DNA from: Isoptericola sp. BMS4 | GTDB taxonomy: Bacteria > Actinomycetota > Actinomycetes > Actinomycetales > Cellulomonadaceae | Reading direction: 5' to 3' | Assembly: GCF_011634835.1 (NCBI RefSeq) | Contig: NZ_SIRP01000001.1 | Span: 3,032,870-3,096,869, forward strand | Length of the DNA stretch: 64,000 nucleotides | Shown here: piece after piece, positions 52,539-61,662 of the stretch | Position numbering within the stretch: position 1 is the first letter of the stretch | Layout of the letters: each line of letters starts with the position of its first letter | Notes under the pieces: model-generated | Databases searched by the model: none | Told to the model about the DNA's origin: nothing | The model's input: the letters and a program-made list of their open reading frames with translations, nothing else | Program-made: the position numbers and the translations under genes

Positions 52539-53372
52539 GTGACTGGCTCGAGGACGCTGGCGATCTTCCTGGACGTGGACGGCACCTACGCCGACCGAGG
52601 CGTGGTGCCCGAGGCGCACGTGCAGGCGGTGCGCAGCGCACGCCGCGCCGGGCACCGGGTGCTGCTGTGCACGGGCCGCCCCGCGTCGATGCTGCCGGAC
52701 CCCCTCCTGGACGCCGGCTTCGACGGCGTCGTGGCGTCGGCGGGCGCCTACGTGCGGCTCGACGGCGAGGTGCTCGCCGACCGGCGCTTCCCGGCGGGCC
52801 TCGCGGCCGACGTCGTGCGTGTGCTCGACGAGCACGGCATCGCCTACCTGCTCGAGACGCCCGAGGCGGTCTACGGACCCGTCGGCCTCGACGACCGACT
52901 CGTCGTCCGCGGCGACGCGGCCCCGTCCGAGATCCTCGACGTCCTGCGCATGCCCGGGGACCTGAGCGACGTCGAGTTCGCGAAGATCAGCTACTTCGAC
53001 GCCCCGCTCACGCTCGACGCCCTGCGCGACCGGCTCGGCCCCGAGGTCGACGTGCTCCCGAGCTCGTACGCCGACGGCGGGGCGCACGCCGGCGAGATCC
53101 AGCTCTCGCGGGTGCACAAGGCAGTCGGCGTCGAGACCGTCGTGACGCACCTCGGCCTCACCGCCGCCGACGTGGTCGCCGTCGGCGACGGGCACAACGA
53201 CACGGAGATGCTCGCCTACGCGGGCCACGCCGTCGCCGTGGAGGGCGCGCCGCCCGCGCTCCTGGCCTCGGCCGACCTCCTGGTCCCCGGCCCCGCGGGT
53301 CACGGCGTCGCTCTCGCCTTCGAGCGGCTGGGGCTGCTCGATGCCGCTAGCATCCCCGGCAGGAGCAGCTGA
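52539..53372 (+). CDS. HAD-superfamily hydrolase, Cof type
   Basis: 277 residues: IFLDVDGTYADRG (nucleophile Asp), CTGRPASML, Lys in the C2 cap region and GDGHNDTEMLAYAG. Dephosphorylates sugar phosphates or similar. TAGGCT at 52493-52498 is its -10 box with a 40-nt leader and GGAGG, unlike the leaderless genes around it. Confidence 0.92.
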   Translation: MTGSRTLAIFLDVDGTYADRGVVPEAHVQAVRSARRAGHRVLLCTGRPASMLPDPLLDAGFDGVVASAGAYVRLDGEVLADRRFPAGLAADVVRVLDEHGIAYLLETPEAVYGPVGLDDRLVVRGDAAPSEILDVLRMPGDLSDVEFAKISYFDAPLTLDALRDRLGPEVDVLPSSYADGGAHAGEIQLSRVHKAVGVETVVTHLGLTAADVVAVGDGHNDTEMLAYAGHAVAVEGAPPALLASADLLVPGPAGHGVALAFERLGLLDAASIPGRSS

Positions 53373-53440
53373 CCCGCGACCCGACCCACCGTGCCGACCC
53401 ACCGACGACGACGTCGGCCGGACGCCCACCAGGAGGACGC

Positions 53441-53788
53441 ATGGCGAACCTCGACCAGCTCACCGAGACCCATCTCGCCACGGCACGGTCGGCCGAGCAC
53501 GGCCGCAGCGCCGAGATCCTCGTCCACGACGGCCCGCTGCGCCAGACGGTCATCGCGCTGGCGGCGGGCGTCGAGCTCGGCGAGCACAACTCCCCGCCGG
53601 CCGCGTCGGTCCAGGTGCTGCACGGACGGGTGCGGGTGACCGCGCTCGACGCCGGCGACGAGGACGTCGGCGTCGGCGAGCTGCGGGTGCTCACCCACGA
53701 CCGGCACGCCGTCCGGGCCCTGACGGACGCGGCGTTCCTGCTCACCACGGTGACGGGCTTCGACTGGCCCGGCTCCCCCACGGCCTGA
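53441..53788 (+). CDS. Cupin-domain protein
   Basis: 115 residues, small cupin beta barrel (QTVIALAAGVELGEHNSPPA, VLHGRVRVTAL, LTHDRHAVRAL). The first metal motif has one His (GEHN) and the second one is weak, so catalysis is doubtful. AGGAGG site before ATG 53441. Function unknown. Confidence 0.85.
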   Translation: MANLDQLTETHLATARSAEHGRSAEILVHDGPLRQTVIALAAGVELGEHNSPPAASVQVLHGRVRVTALDAGDEDVGVGELRVLTHDRHAVRALTDAAFLLTTVTGFDWPGSPTA

Positions 53789-53916
53789 CCCCGCCGTCGG
53801 CACCGGCCCGACGACGCCCCGCGGGCCCGACCCGGACACCCGGGGCGGGCCGTCGGCCTGCCCTCAGCCCCTCGACGCCACCGCGCCCGCCCCTGGCGCA
53901 CGGTGGCGCCATGCTC

Positions 53917-53943
53917 TAGCGTGCGGAACGTTGGCTGATCGTT
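53917..53943 (+). promoter_or_regulatory. Promoter of the GH31 gene with candidate operator
   Basis: TAGCGT (53917-53922) as -10 box; AACG (53927-53930) and CGTT (53940-53943) flank 9 nt around the expected transcription start. The rest of the 178-nt gap holds nothing I recognise. Confidence 0.4.
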
Positions 53944-53967
53944 ACTGACGCAAAGGAGCACAGTTCG

Positions 53968-56900
53968 ATGAGATCCGATCACCGCAGGCCCGGTCACGGG
54001 TCACCCCCCGCACGACGCCGGCTGGCGGGCGGCGGCGCCGCGGCGCTCGTGGCCGCCGCGCTCGCCGTCCCCGCCACGGCCGCGGCGGACACCGCCCAGG
54101 ACGGCGCGGCCGCCGCCGACGCGAGCTCGCTCGGCCCGATCACGGACGTGGCCGCCGACGGGGACACCTGGACGTTCACCGCCGGGGACGCCGCGCTGCG
54201 CGTCACCGTCGCCGCCGACGACGTGCTGCACGTCGAGATGGCGCCCGACGGACAGTTCACCGACCCCGACGCCGACCCTGAGGACCCGGACGCGCCCGAC
54301 GCCGACATCGTCGTCGGCGAGCCCGAGGGCGCCGAGGCCACGCTCACCGAGACCGACGACGCGTACCTGCTGGCCACCGACGCGGCCACGCTCACGGTGA
54401 CGAAGGACCCGGCGACCCTGCACCTCGCGGACGCCGACGGCACCACGCTGCTGTCCGAGACGGCGCCGCTGTCGTGGTCCGCCGACGGCACGACCCAGTC
54501 GCTCGCCCGCGGCGCGGACGAGCAGTTCTTCGGCGGCGGCATGCAGAACGGCCGGTTCAGCCACCGGGGCGAGGAGATCACGATCTCCCGCGACTACAAC
54601 TGGGACGACGGCGGCAACCCGAACGCCTCGCCGTTCTACCTGTCGAGCCACGGCTACGGGGTGCTGCGGCACACGTTCGCGCCCGGCACCTACGACTTCG
54701 ACGCGCCGGTGCGCACGACGCACGAGGAGCAGCGCTACGACGCGTACCTCTTCGTGGGCGACACCCGCGAGGTGCTCGACGACCTCACGGCGCTCACCGG
54801 CCGGCCCGCCATGCTGCCGATGTACGCGATGGAGCTGGGCGACGCCGACTGCTACCTGCACAACGCCAACCGCGGCGAGCGCGAGACCCTGCGCGACGCC
54901 ACCGCCGTCGCCGACGGCTACCGCGAGCACGACATGCCGCTGGGCTGGATGCTCGTCAACGACGGCTACGGCTGCGGTTACGAGGACCTCGGCGCCACCG
55001 GCGACATGCTCGCCGACCACGGCGCCGAGCTCGGCCTGTGGACCGAGTCGGACCTCACGGAGCAGGAGTCCGAGGTCGCGGCCGGGGTCCGCGTGCGCAA
55101 GACGGACGTCGCCTGGGTCGGCCCCGGCTACCGGTTCGCGCTCGACGCCTGCGAGCAGGCGTCCGACGGCATCACGGACTTCAGCGCCGACCGGTCCACC
55201 GTGCTGACCGTCGAGGGCTGGGCCGGGACGCAGCGCTGCGGCGCCGTGTGGAGCGGCGACCAGTCCGGGTCGTGGGAGTACATCCGCTGGCAGATCCCGA
55301 CGTACGCGGGCACGTCGCTCTCGGGCCAGCCCACGTCGACGGGCGACGTCGACGGCATCTTCGGCGGCAGCCCCGAGACGTACGTGCGCGACCTGCAGTG
55401 GAAGATGCTGCTGCCGATGACGTACGCGATGAGCGGCTGGGCGGCCAGCGACAAGCAGCCGTGGCGGTACGGCGAGCCGTACACGTCCATCAACCGCACG
55501 TACCTGCAGCTGCACGAGCGGCTGCTGCCCTACCTGTACACGTACGTGGCCGAGGGCCACAAGACCGGGCTGGGCGCCACCCGCCCGCTGTACGTGAATT
55601 ACCCCGAGGACCCGAAGACCTGGGGCGACGACGTGAAGTACGAGTTCCTCGCCGGTGACGACCTGCTCGTCGCCCCCGTCTACGAGGACTCCACCACCCG
55701 CGACGGCATCTACCTGCCGGCCGGGCGCTGGGTCGACTACTGGACCGGACGTGTCTACGACGGCGAGCAGACGCTCGACGGGTACCACGCGCCGCTCGAC
55801 ACGCTGCCCCTGTTCGTGCGCGCCGGCGCGATCGTGCCGATGTTCGACGAGGGCACGCTCGACTGGGCGCAGGGCAAGGAGTCGGGCCACCTGGACCTCG
55901 ACGTCTACCCGCAGGGCGACTCGACGTTCACGGCCTACGAGGACGACGGCCGCTCCCAGGAGCACGCGGACGGCGCGTCGGCGCGGCAGCGTTTCGACGT
56001 CTCCGCGCCGGAGATCGGCGCCGGCCCCGTGGAGGTGACGATCGGGGCGCTCGACGGCGACTACGCCGGCCGGCCCGACGCCCGGACCTACGGGCTCACC
56101 GTGCACACCGACAAGTCGCCGGACACGGTGCGGCTCGGGCGGGACGCGCTGCCCGAGCTCGGCGATCCCGAGCGCGACGGCACGGGCTGGTGGTACGACG
56201 CCGCCACGGGCGTCGTGCACGTGACCACGCCGGCGCTGGACACGTCCGCCGCCGCGACGGTCCGGATCACGGGTGCCGCCGCCGTCGGCGGCACGCACCC
56301 GGGCGAGCGTGCCGTGGACCTCGGGCTCGACGCGCCCGCGATCGCCGCGGCCGGCGAGGAGCTGGCCGTGACCGCCACGCTGGGCAACGGCACCGGCAAG
56401 CCGCTGGACGTCACCGGCGCCGCGCTCACCGCGCCGGAGGGCTGGGCGGTGACGGGCCCCGAGCCCGCCGCCGTCGAGGACGTGCCGGACGGCGGGACGG
56501 CCACCGTCACGTTCCAGGTGACGCCGCCGGACGAGGTCGAACCCGGCTCCGTCGAGCTCGCGGCGACGGCGGACTACGTCGTGCGCGACACGGTGCGCAC
56601 CCTTGGCGCGAAGACGTCGACGACGGTCGCGCACGGCGAGCTCGCCGACGCGTTCGACAACGTGGGCATCACGACCGCCGACGACCCCGCGCCGGGCGAC
56701 ATCGACGGCGGAGGGTCCAGCTTCCTCGCCGGCAGGCTCGCCGAGCAGGGCGCCACCCCGGGGGCGCAGCTCACGTTCGACGGGTTCGACTTCACCTGGC
56801 CCGACGTCACGCCCGGCACGCCGGACAACGTCGCGTCGTCCGGCCAGACGGTGCGGGTCTCCGGGCAGGGCAACGCCCTGGCGTTCCTGGGCACGGGCAC

Positions 56901-57606
56901 CAGCGGGTCCGCCGCCGGCACCGCCACGGTGCACTACGCGGACGGCTCCACGAGCACCGGGACCCTCGGGTTCGCGAACTGGTGCTGCCTGGCGCAGGAC
57001 AGCTACGGGTCGCAGACCGTGATCCGCACGCTGGGCAAGAACACCCCCGACGGCCCGGCCTACCCGAGCGTCGAGTACCGGGTGTACACCTCGGCGATCC
57101 AGGTCGACGAGACCAAGGAGGTCGTCGCGGTCACCCTGCCGGGCAACGCGGCGGTGCACGTGTTCGCGCTCGACGTCGGGACCACGGAGTTCGCCCCGCC
57201 GCCGGTCGCGGACGGCCAGTACCGGCTCACGAACGCCGGCACCGGCCTGTCCCTCGCCGCGCCCGGCAACGAGAGCACCCAGGTGGTCACCGCCGAGGCG
57301 TCGACCGACGCCACGCAGAAGTGGATCCTGGAGCGGCGGGACGACGGCTCGTACGAGGTGCGCAACGCGGCCAGCGGGCAGTGCCTCGACGTGTTCTGGA
57401 GCTCGCGCGAGGCGGGCGCTCTCGTCGGGCAGTACTCGTGCTCGGGCGGCCCGAACCAGAGCTGGACCGTGACCGCGGACGACGGCGCGCTGACGCTCGC
57501 CGCCAAGCACAGCGGGCTGGTGCTGAGCGTCGACGGGTCGGGCGCGGCCGTGCAGGTCGAGCCCACCGACGACGCCACGCAGCGGTGGGAGCACAGCGCC
57601 TCGTGA
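53968..57606 (+). CDS. Secreted GH31 glycoside hydrolase with CBM-like and ricin-type domains
   Basis: 1212 residues. Twin-Arg-like signal (ARRRLAGGGAAAL, cut near residue 40). A GH31 barrel at about 180-640 follows, with probable nucleophile D380 (RKTDVAWVG) and acid/base D431 (WSGDQSGSW), then a GH31 C-terminal beta domain. Next come a NEW3-like beta domain at about 785-890, an NPCBM-like domain at about 900-1070 and a ricin B/CBM13-type trefoil at about 1080-1212 (QKWILERRDDGSYEVRNAAS, QSWTVT). The KTDVAWVG version belongs to GH31 subgroups acting on alpha-galactosides or alpha-GalNAc rather than maltose; this is my inference. AAGGAG site before ATG 53968. Confidence 0.93.
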   Translation: MRSDHRRPGHGSPPARRRLAGGGAAALVAAALAVPATAAADTAQDGAAAADASSLGPITDVAADGDTWTFTAGDAALRVTVAADDVLHVEMAPDGQFTDPDADPEDPDAPDADIVVGEPEGAEATLTETDDAYLLATDAATLTVTKDPATLHLADADGTTLLSETAPLSWSADGTTQSLARGADEQFFGGGMQNGRFSHRGEEITISRDYNWDDGGNPNASPFYLSSHGYGVLRHTFAPGTYDFDAPVRTTHEEQRYDAYLFVGDTREVLDDLTALTGRPAMLPMYAMELGDADCYLHNANRGERETLRDATAVADGYREHDMPLGWMLVNDGYGCGYEDLGATGDMLADHGAELGLWTESDLTEQESEVAAGVRVRKTDVAWVGPGYRFALDACEQASDGITDFSADRSTVLTVEGWAGTQRCGAVWSGDQSGSWEYIRWQIPTYAGTSLSGQPTSTGDVDGIFGGSPETYVRDLQWKMLLPMTYAMSGWAASDKQPWRYGEPYTSINRTYLQLHERLLPYLYTYVAEGHKTGLGATRPLYVNYPEDPKTWGDDVKYEFLAGDDLLVAPVYEDSTTRDGIYLPAGRWVDYWTGRVYDGEQTLDGYHAPLDTLPLFVRAGAIVPMFDEGTLDWAQGKESGHLDLDVYPQGDSTFTAYEDDGRSQEHADGASARQRFDVSAPEIGAGPVEVTIGALDGDYAGRPDARTYGLTVHTDKSPDTVRLGRDALPELGDPERDGTGWWYDAATGVVHVTTPALDTSAAATVRITGAAAVGGTHPGERAVDLGLDAPAIAAAGEELAVTATLGNGTGKPLDVTGAALTAPEGWAVTGPEPAAVEDVPDGGTATVTFQVTPPDEVEPGSVELAATADYVVRDTVRTLGAKTSTTVAHGELADAFDNVGITTADDPAPGDIDGGGSSFLAGRLAEQGATPGAQLTFDGFDFTWPDVTPGTPDNVASSGQTVRVSGQGNALAFLGTGTSGSAAGTATVHYADGSTSTGTLGFANWCCLAQDSYGSQTVIRTLGKNTPDGPAYPSVEYRVYTSAIQVDETKEVVAVTLPGNAAVHVFALDVGTTEFAPPPVADGQYRLTNAGTGLSLAAPGNESTQVVTAEASTDATQKWILERRDDGSYEVRNAASGQCLDVFWSSREAGALVGQYSCSGGPNQSWTVTADDGALTLAAKHSGLVLSVDGSGAAVQVEPTDDATQRWEHSAS

Positions 57607-57625
57607 CCCAGCGCTCGTGACGACG

Positions 57626-57664
57626 GCGTGTGCCCCGGGACCGGCTCGGTCCCGGGGCACACGC
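57626..57664. terminator. Bidirectional hairpin terminator
   Basis: Perfect 17-nt arms (57626-57642 and 57648-57664) and a 5-nt loop between the convergent GH31 and aldolase genes. Confidence 0.8.
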
Positions 57665-57667
57665 ACG

Positions 57668-58504
57668 TCACTCCCCCGCGAAGAGGCGCAGCAGCCGGGC
57701 GGCCTCCGCCGCGACGGCGTCGCGGCCGGCGCGCACGTACTTCCGCGAGTCGACGACGTCGGGGTGCGCGGCGAGGTGGTCGCGCACGGCCGCGGTGAAC
57801 GTCTTGTTGAGCTGCGTGGAGACGTTGATCTTGGTCATCCCGGCACGGATCGCGGCCGCGAGCACGTCGTCGGGGACGCCCGAGGAGCCGTGCAGGACCA
57901 GCGGGACGTCGAGGGCGTCGCGCAGCTCACCGATGAGGCCGAGGTCGAGGGCGGCGGTGCGCTCCGTCATCGCGTGGGACGAGCCGACGGCCACGGCGAG
58001 GGCGTCCACGCCCGTGTCGGCGACGAAGCGCACGGCCTCGCCGGGGTCCGTGCGCACGCCGGGCGCGTGCGCGCCGTCCTTGCCGCCGATCCTCCCGAGC
58101 TCCGCCTCCACGGCCACCCCGGCGGTGCGCGCGTGCGCGACGACGCGGGCGGTGGCAGCGACGTTCTCGGCGTAGTCCAGGGTGGAGCCGTCGAACATCA
58201 CCGAGCCGAAGCCGAGGTCGACGGCGGCACGCGCGAGGTCCTCGTCCTCGGCGTGGTCCAGGTGCACGGCCACGGGGGCCGCGGAGCCGCGGGCCAGCTC
58301 CAGGCACGCGAGCGCGAGCGGCTCGAGCGCACCGTGGTAGGCCACGCAGTTCTGCGACACCTGCAGCACCACGGGCCGGCCGGCCTGCTCGGCCGCGGCC
58401 ACGAGGGCCTCGGCGGTCTCCAGGTGGACGACGTTGAGCGCGCCCAGGCCGGTGCCCTCGGCGACGGCGGCGTCCAGGAGGTCGGCGGTGGGGGTCAGGG
58501 GCAT
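57668..58504 (-). CDS. Class II fructose/tagatose-bisphosphate aldolase family protein
   Basis: 278 residues: Zn ligands in VHLDHAED and HGSSGVPDD, catalytic-type Asp in FDGSTLDYAEN region and phosphate loop KINVSTQL. Size and sequence fit KbaY/GatY/AgaY, which split tagatose 1,6-bisphosphate. Last of a four-gene minus-strand set, 63 nt after the PfkB-type kinase. Confidence 0.9.
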   Translation of the reverse strand: MPLTPTADLLDAAVAEGTGLGALNVVHLETAEALVAAAEQAGRPVVLQVSQNCVAYHGALEPLALACLELARGSAAPVAVHLDHAEDEDLARAAVDLGFGSVMFDGSTLDYAENVAATARVVAHARTAGVAVEAELGRIGGKDGAHAPGVRTDPGEAVRFVADTGVDALAVAVGSSHAMTERTAALDLGLIGELRDALDVPLVLHGSSGVPDDVLAAAIRAGMTKINVSTQLNKTFTAAVRDHLAAHPDVVDSRKYVRAGRDAVAAEAARLLRLFAGE

Positions 58505-58567
58505 CGAGGGCTCCTCGGGTCGGTCGTGGTGGGGGCGGGACGCGGGGAGACCCCGGTGGCCGCCGGG

Positions 58568-59542
58568 TCAGGACGGGTCGAGGACGACGTCGCGGGCCAG
58601 CTCGCGGTAGCCGGGGGCGAGCTCGCCGGCGAGGGGCGCCAGCACGGCGGCCGCGGACCAGGCGACGGCACGGCGCAGCAGCGCCCGCAGGGCGGCGTCG
58701 CCGGCGGTGTCGCCGATGTCGTCGGGACCGGGCGCCCCGCTCGCGGCCGACAGCGTCACGGCCGCCGCCGCGACGGCCGCGTCGCCGGCGCCCGTGGGGT
58801 TGCCCTTCAGGGGTCCAGCACCGTCGCGGAGGCGCGCGCGGACGACGGCGTCGGGCCGCTCCGCGCGCACCGCGAGCATCCCCTCGCCGCCGAGGGTCAC
58901 GACGACGTGGCGCGCGCCCGCGTCGAGCAGGGCCCTCGCGCCGACAGCCGGGTCGGACGTGCCGGTGGTGGCGGCGAGCTCGTCCCGGTTGGGCTTGACG
59001 AGGTCGGCGCCGGCCGCGCAGGCGGCGAGCAGCGGCTCGCCGACGGCGTCCACGAGGGCGGGGACCCCGGCCTCGTGCGCACGGCGGACGAGGTCGCCGT
59101 AGAAGGCGGCGGGCGCGCCGGGCGGCAGGCTGCCGGAGGCCACGAGGCACGTCGCGCCGTCCAGGCTCGCGGCGACCGCCGCGTGCAGCCCGGCGAGCTC
59201 TCCCGGCGCGAGGGCCGTGCCGTGCTCGTTGAGGATCGTGGTGTCGCCGGCCGCGCGGTCGACGATCGCGACGCTGCGGCGCGTCTCGGCGCCCACCGGG
59301 ACGGCGCGGTAGGGCAGGCCGGAGGCGTCCAGGTCGGCGACCAGGTCCCGCCCGGCGGTGCCGCCCGCGGTGACCACGGCCAGGGCGTCGTGCCCGTCCT
59401 GCCGCAGCACCCGGGCGACGTTGACGCCCTTGCCGCCGGCGCGGATGCCGGGCGCGTCGACGCGCAGCGAGGTGCCGGACGTCAGCGCGGGCACGACGTA
59501 GGTGACGTCGACGGCGGGGTTCGGCGTGACGGTGACGATCAT
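58568..59542 (-). CDS. PfkB-family sugar-phosphate kinase (1-phosphofructokinase/tagatose-6-phosphate kinase)
   Basis: 324 residues: TPNPAVDVTYVV start, GGKGVNVARVL sugar loop, VKPNRDEL and GNPTGAGDA with the catalytic Asp. LacC and FruK both have this pattern. Next to a tagatose-type aldolase, tagatose 6-phosphate is the more likely substrate. Start overlaps the ROK stop by 4 nt. Confidence 0.9.
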   Translation of the reverse strand: MIVTVTPNPAVDVTYVVPALTSGTSLRVDAPGIRAGGKGVNVARVLRQDGHDALAVVTAGGTAGRDLVADLDASGLPYRAVPVGAETRRSVAIVDRAAGDTTILNEHGTALAPGELAGLHAAVAASLDGATCLVASGSLPPGAPAAFYGDLVRRAHEAGVPALVDAVGEPLLAACAAGADLVKPNRDELAATTGTSDPAVGARALLDAGARHVVVTLGGEGMLAVRAERPDAVVRARLRDGAGPLKGNPTGAGDAAVAAAAVTLSAASGAPGPDDIGDTAGDAALRALLRRAVAWSAAAVLAPLAGELAPGYRELARDVVLDPS

Positions 59543-60498
59543 CCGTGGTCCTCCGTGAGGAGCTCCCGGGCGCGCAGGGCGGCGCCCAGCACCCCGGCGT
59601 CGCCGCCGAGCTGCGCGGGGGCGAGGAGGGGCCGCCGGTGGTAGGTCAGCAGGGCGTCCAGGCGCTCGCCCAGGGGGACGAGGAGCGCGTCGCCGGCGTG
59701 CGACAGCCCGCCGCCGAGGACGATCACCTGGGGCGCGACCAGGGCGACGGCGTGCGAGAGCCCGAGGGCGAGGCCGTCCAGCGCCTCGTCCCAGACGGCC
59801 GCGGCCGGGGCGTCCCCGGCCTCGACGGCCGCCAGCACCTCCCGGGCCCCCGGCACGTGCGTGCCGGTGCGGGCGGTGTACCGGCGCGCGATCGCGGCCG
59901 CGGACGCGACCGCCTCCAGGCAGCCGCGCCCGCCGCAGACGCAGCCCGGGCCGTCGGCCACGCGCGCGTGGCCGATCTCGCCCGCCATCCCGCCGCCGCG
60001 GTAGGGCCGCCCGTCGAGCAGCACCGCCGCGGCGATCCCGGTGCCGAGCGTGACCACGAGGGCGTCGCGGAACCCGGCGGCCGCGCCGCAGCGGAGCTCG
60101 GCCCACCCGGCGGCGGCGACGTCGTGCCCCACCGCGACGGGCAGGCCGAGACGCGCGGTGGCCGCCGCCGCGAACGGCATGTCCCGCCAGCCGAGGTTCT
60201 CCGACCAGACGCCCACCCCGGCGGCGTCGTCCACCACGCCCGGCACCACGAGCCCGAGCGCGGCGGGGGCGACGTCGGGGTGCCGCTCCGCGAGCTCGGC
60301 CGCCACGGCGGCCGCCTCCTCGACGACGCGCTGCCCGGTCCGGTCCCCGTCGCGAGGCGTCGGGCGCCGCACCACGGCACGCACGACGCCGTCGGCGTCG
60401 ACCAGCGCGCTCTTGGTGTCGGTGCCGCCGACGTCGACGGCGAGCACGGCCGGCCCGGGCCCGAGCGCCGGGGCGGCGGCGCCCCCGTCGTCGCTCAC
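59539..60498 (-). CDS. ROK-family sugar kinase
   Basis: 319 residues without an HTH, so a kinase rather than a repressor. ATP loop LAVDVGGTDTKSALVD, catalytic Asp in VGHDVAAAG and the ROK zinc motif GCVCGGRGCLEA. Substrate probably glucosamine, galactosamine or an N-acetyl derivative, from context. GTG 60498 overlaps the SIS stop by 4 nt. Confidence 0.92.
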   Translation of the reverse strand: MSDDGGAAAPALGPGPAVLAVDVGGTDTKSALVDADGVVRAVVRRPTPRDGDRTGQRVVEEAAAVAAELAERHPDVAPAALGLVVPGVVDDAAGVGVWSENLGWRDMPFAAAATARLGLPVAVGHDVAAAGWAELRCGAAAGFRDALVVTLGTGIAAAVLLDGRPYRGGGMAGEIGHARVADGPGCVCGGRGCLEAVASAAAIARRYTARTGTHVPGAREVLAAVEAGDAPAAAVWDEALDGLALGLSHAVALVAPQVIVLGGGLSHAGDALLVPLGERLDALLTYHRRPLLAPAQLGGDAGVLGAALRARELLTEDHG

Positions 60499-61421
60499 GA
60501 TCCCTCGAGCACGACCGACCGGGACAGGTGACGCGGCCGGTCGGGGTCGAGGCCGCGGCGACGTGCCCGCTCGAGCGCGACGGCGTGCACGCGCACGAGC
60601 TCCGCCAGCGGGTCGGCCCGGCGGTGCTCGAAGTGCGCCCCGGTGGCCGTCGTGTCCTGGTCGATCCCGGCGGGCATCGCTCCGAAGCCCCACGTCACGC
60701 GGCCCGGCGCGGCGATCGCGATGGGCCCGTGCCGGTACTCCATCGCCGGGTACGACTCGGTCCACGACTGGGACGACTCGCGCATCTTCAGCGCGGCCTC
60801 GTGCGCCAGCCCGACGGTCCAGCCGGAGCCGAGGAACGTGTACTGCTCCGCGTCGACGAGCACGTCCGGCAGGGTCTCGCCCAGCACGGCACGGGCGTCG
60901 TCGGCGGCCGGGGCGAGATCCTGGCCGAGCGCGGCGCGCAGGTAGGCGAGCGCCGTCGTGGCGAACCGGGTCTGCACCACGGAGCGCTCGTCGGCGAACG
61001 GCAGGGCGACGACGTCGTCGACGAGGTCCGCGAACGGGGTCCCGACGGCGCCCAGGACCCCCAGGGTGCGCACCCGGCCGCGCAGGCGGTCGACCAGCTC
61101 GAGCACCTCGGTGGTCGTTCCCGAGCGGGTGATCGCGACGACGGCGTCGTACCCGCGCCCGACGAGGGCGTCCGGAGCGGCCTCGGACGCGGCGAAGGCG
61201 TCCGTGACGCCCTGCCCGGCGGTCTCACGCGCCGCCGCGTACGACTGCGCCATGAACCACGACGTCCCGCAGCCGACGACGGCGACGCGTTCGCCCGCCG
61301 TGGGCGCCGCCCCGCCGGCGGCCACCATGGCCGCCGCCTGCTCCCAGGTCTCGGGCTGGCTGGCCAGCTCGGCCGCCATGTGAGCGCCGGGAACGTGCCC
61401 GGTCGATGGTGCCTGAGTCAT
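60495..61421 (-). CDS. SIS-domain sugar isomerase (AgaS/NagB-II type)
   Basis: 308 residues with two SIS subdomains: VVGCGTSWFMAQSYAAAR and VVAITRSGTTTEVLELV, then EAALKMRESSQSWTESYPAM and EYRHGPIAIA. That is the GlmS isomerase-like fold that converts amino-sugar phosphates to ketose phosphates with loss of ammonia. AAGGAG site before ATG 61421. First gene of the catabolic set. Confidence 0.9.
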   Translation of the reverse strand: MTQAPSTGHVPGAHMAAELASQPETWEQAAAMVAAGGAAPTAGERVAVVGCGTSWFMAQSYAAARETAGQGVTDAFAASEAAPDALVGRGYDAVVAITRSGTTTEVLELVDRLRGRVRTLGVLGAVGTPFADLVDDVVALPFADERSVVQTRFATTALAYLRAALGQDLAPAADDARAVLGETLPDVLVDAEQYTFLGSGWTVGLAHEAALKMRESSQSWTESYPAMEYRHGPIAIAAPGRVTWGFGAMPAGIDQDTTATGAHFEHRRADPLAELVRVHAVALERARRRGLDPDRPRHLSRSVVLEGS

Positions 61422-61473
61422 CGTTCTCCTTCGGGGTCATGGTGAGTCTCGCAGATCCCATCCTGCCACACTG

Positions 61474-61505
61474 GTGAGCGAAAGTGAGCGTGTTTCCGCT
61501 TAACG
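61474..61505. promoter_or_regulatory. Candidate DeoR operator between the SIS gene and deoR
   Basis: GTGAGCG repeats at 61474-61480 and 61484-61490, exactly one helical turn apart, followed by TTTCCGCTTAA. The 241-nt gap holds no other clear signal. Confidence 0.5.
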
Positions 61506-61662
61506 CATCATTCCATGCAACGCCTCGTGCGGCGCGACGCGGCCTCGCTGCCTGGTGCCGGCCGCGCGGATGGGCGATGATCAGGACTTCCGCGCGCGTC
61601 GACGCGCGCGGGCGCCGTGATCGCACCGACCGCCGGACGTGCCCGAGGAGGCCACACCCACG

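Noticed and set aside
54001..57666. A 1221-codon open frame opposite the GH31 gene
   Set aside because: Low-complexity Arg/Val/Gly translation without motifs; a mirror of GH31 codon use.
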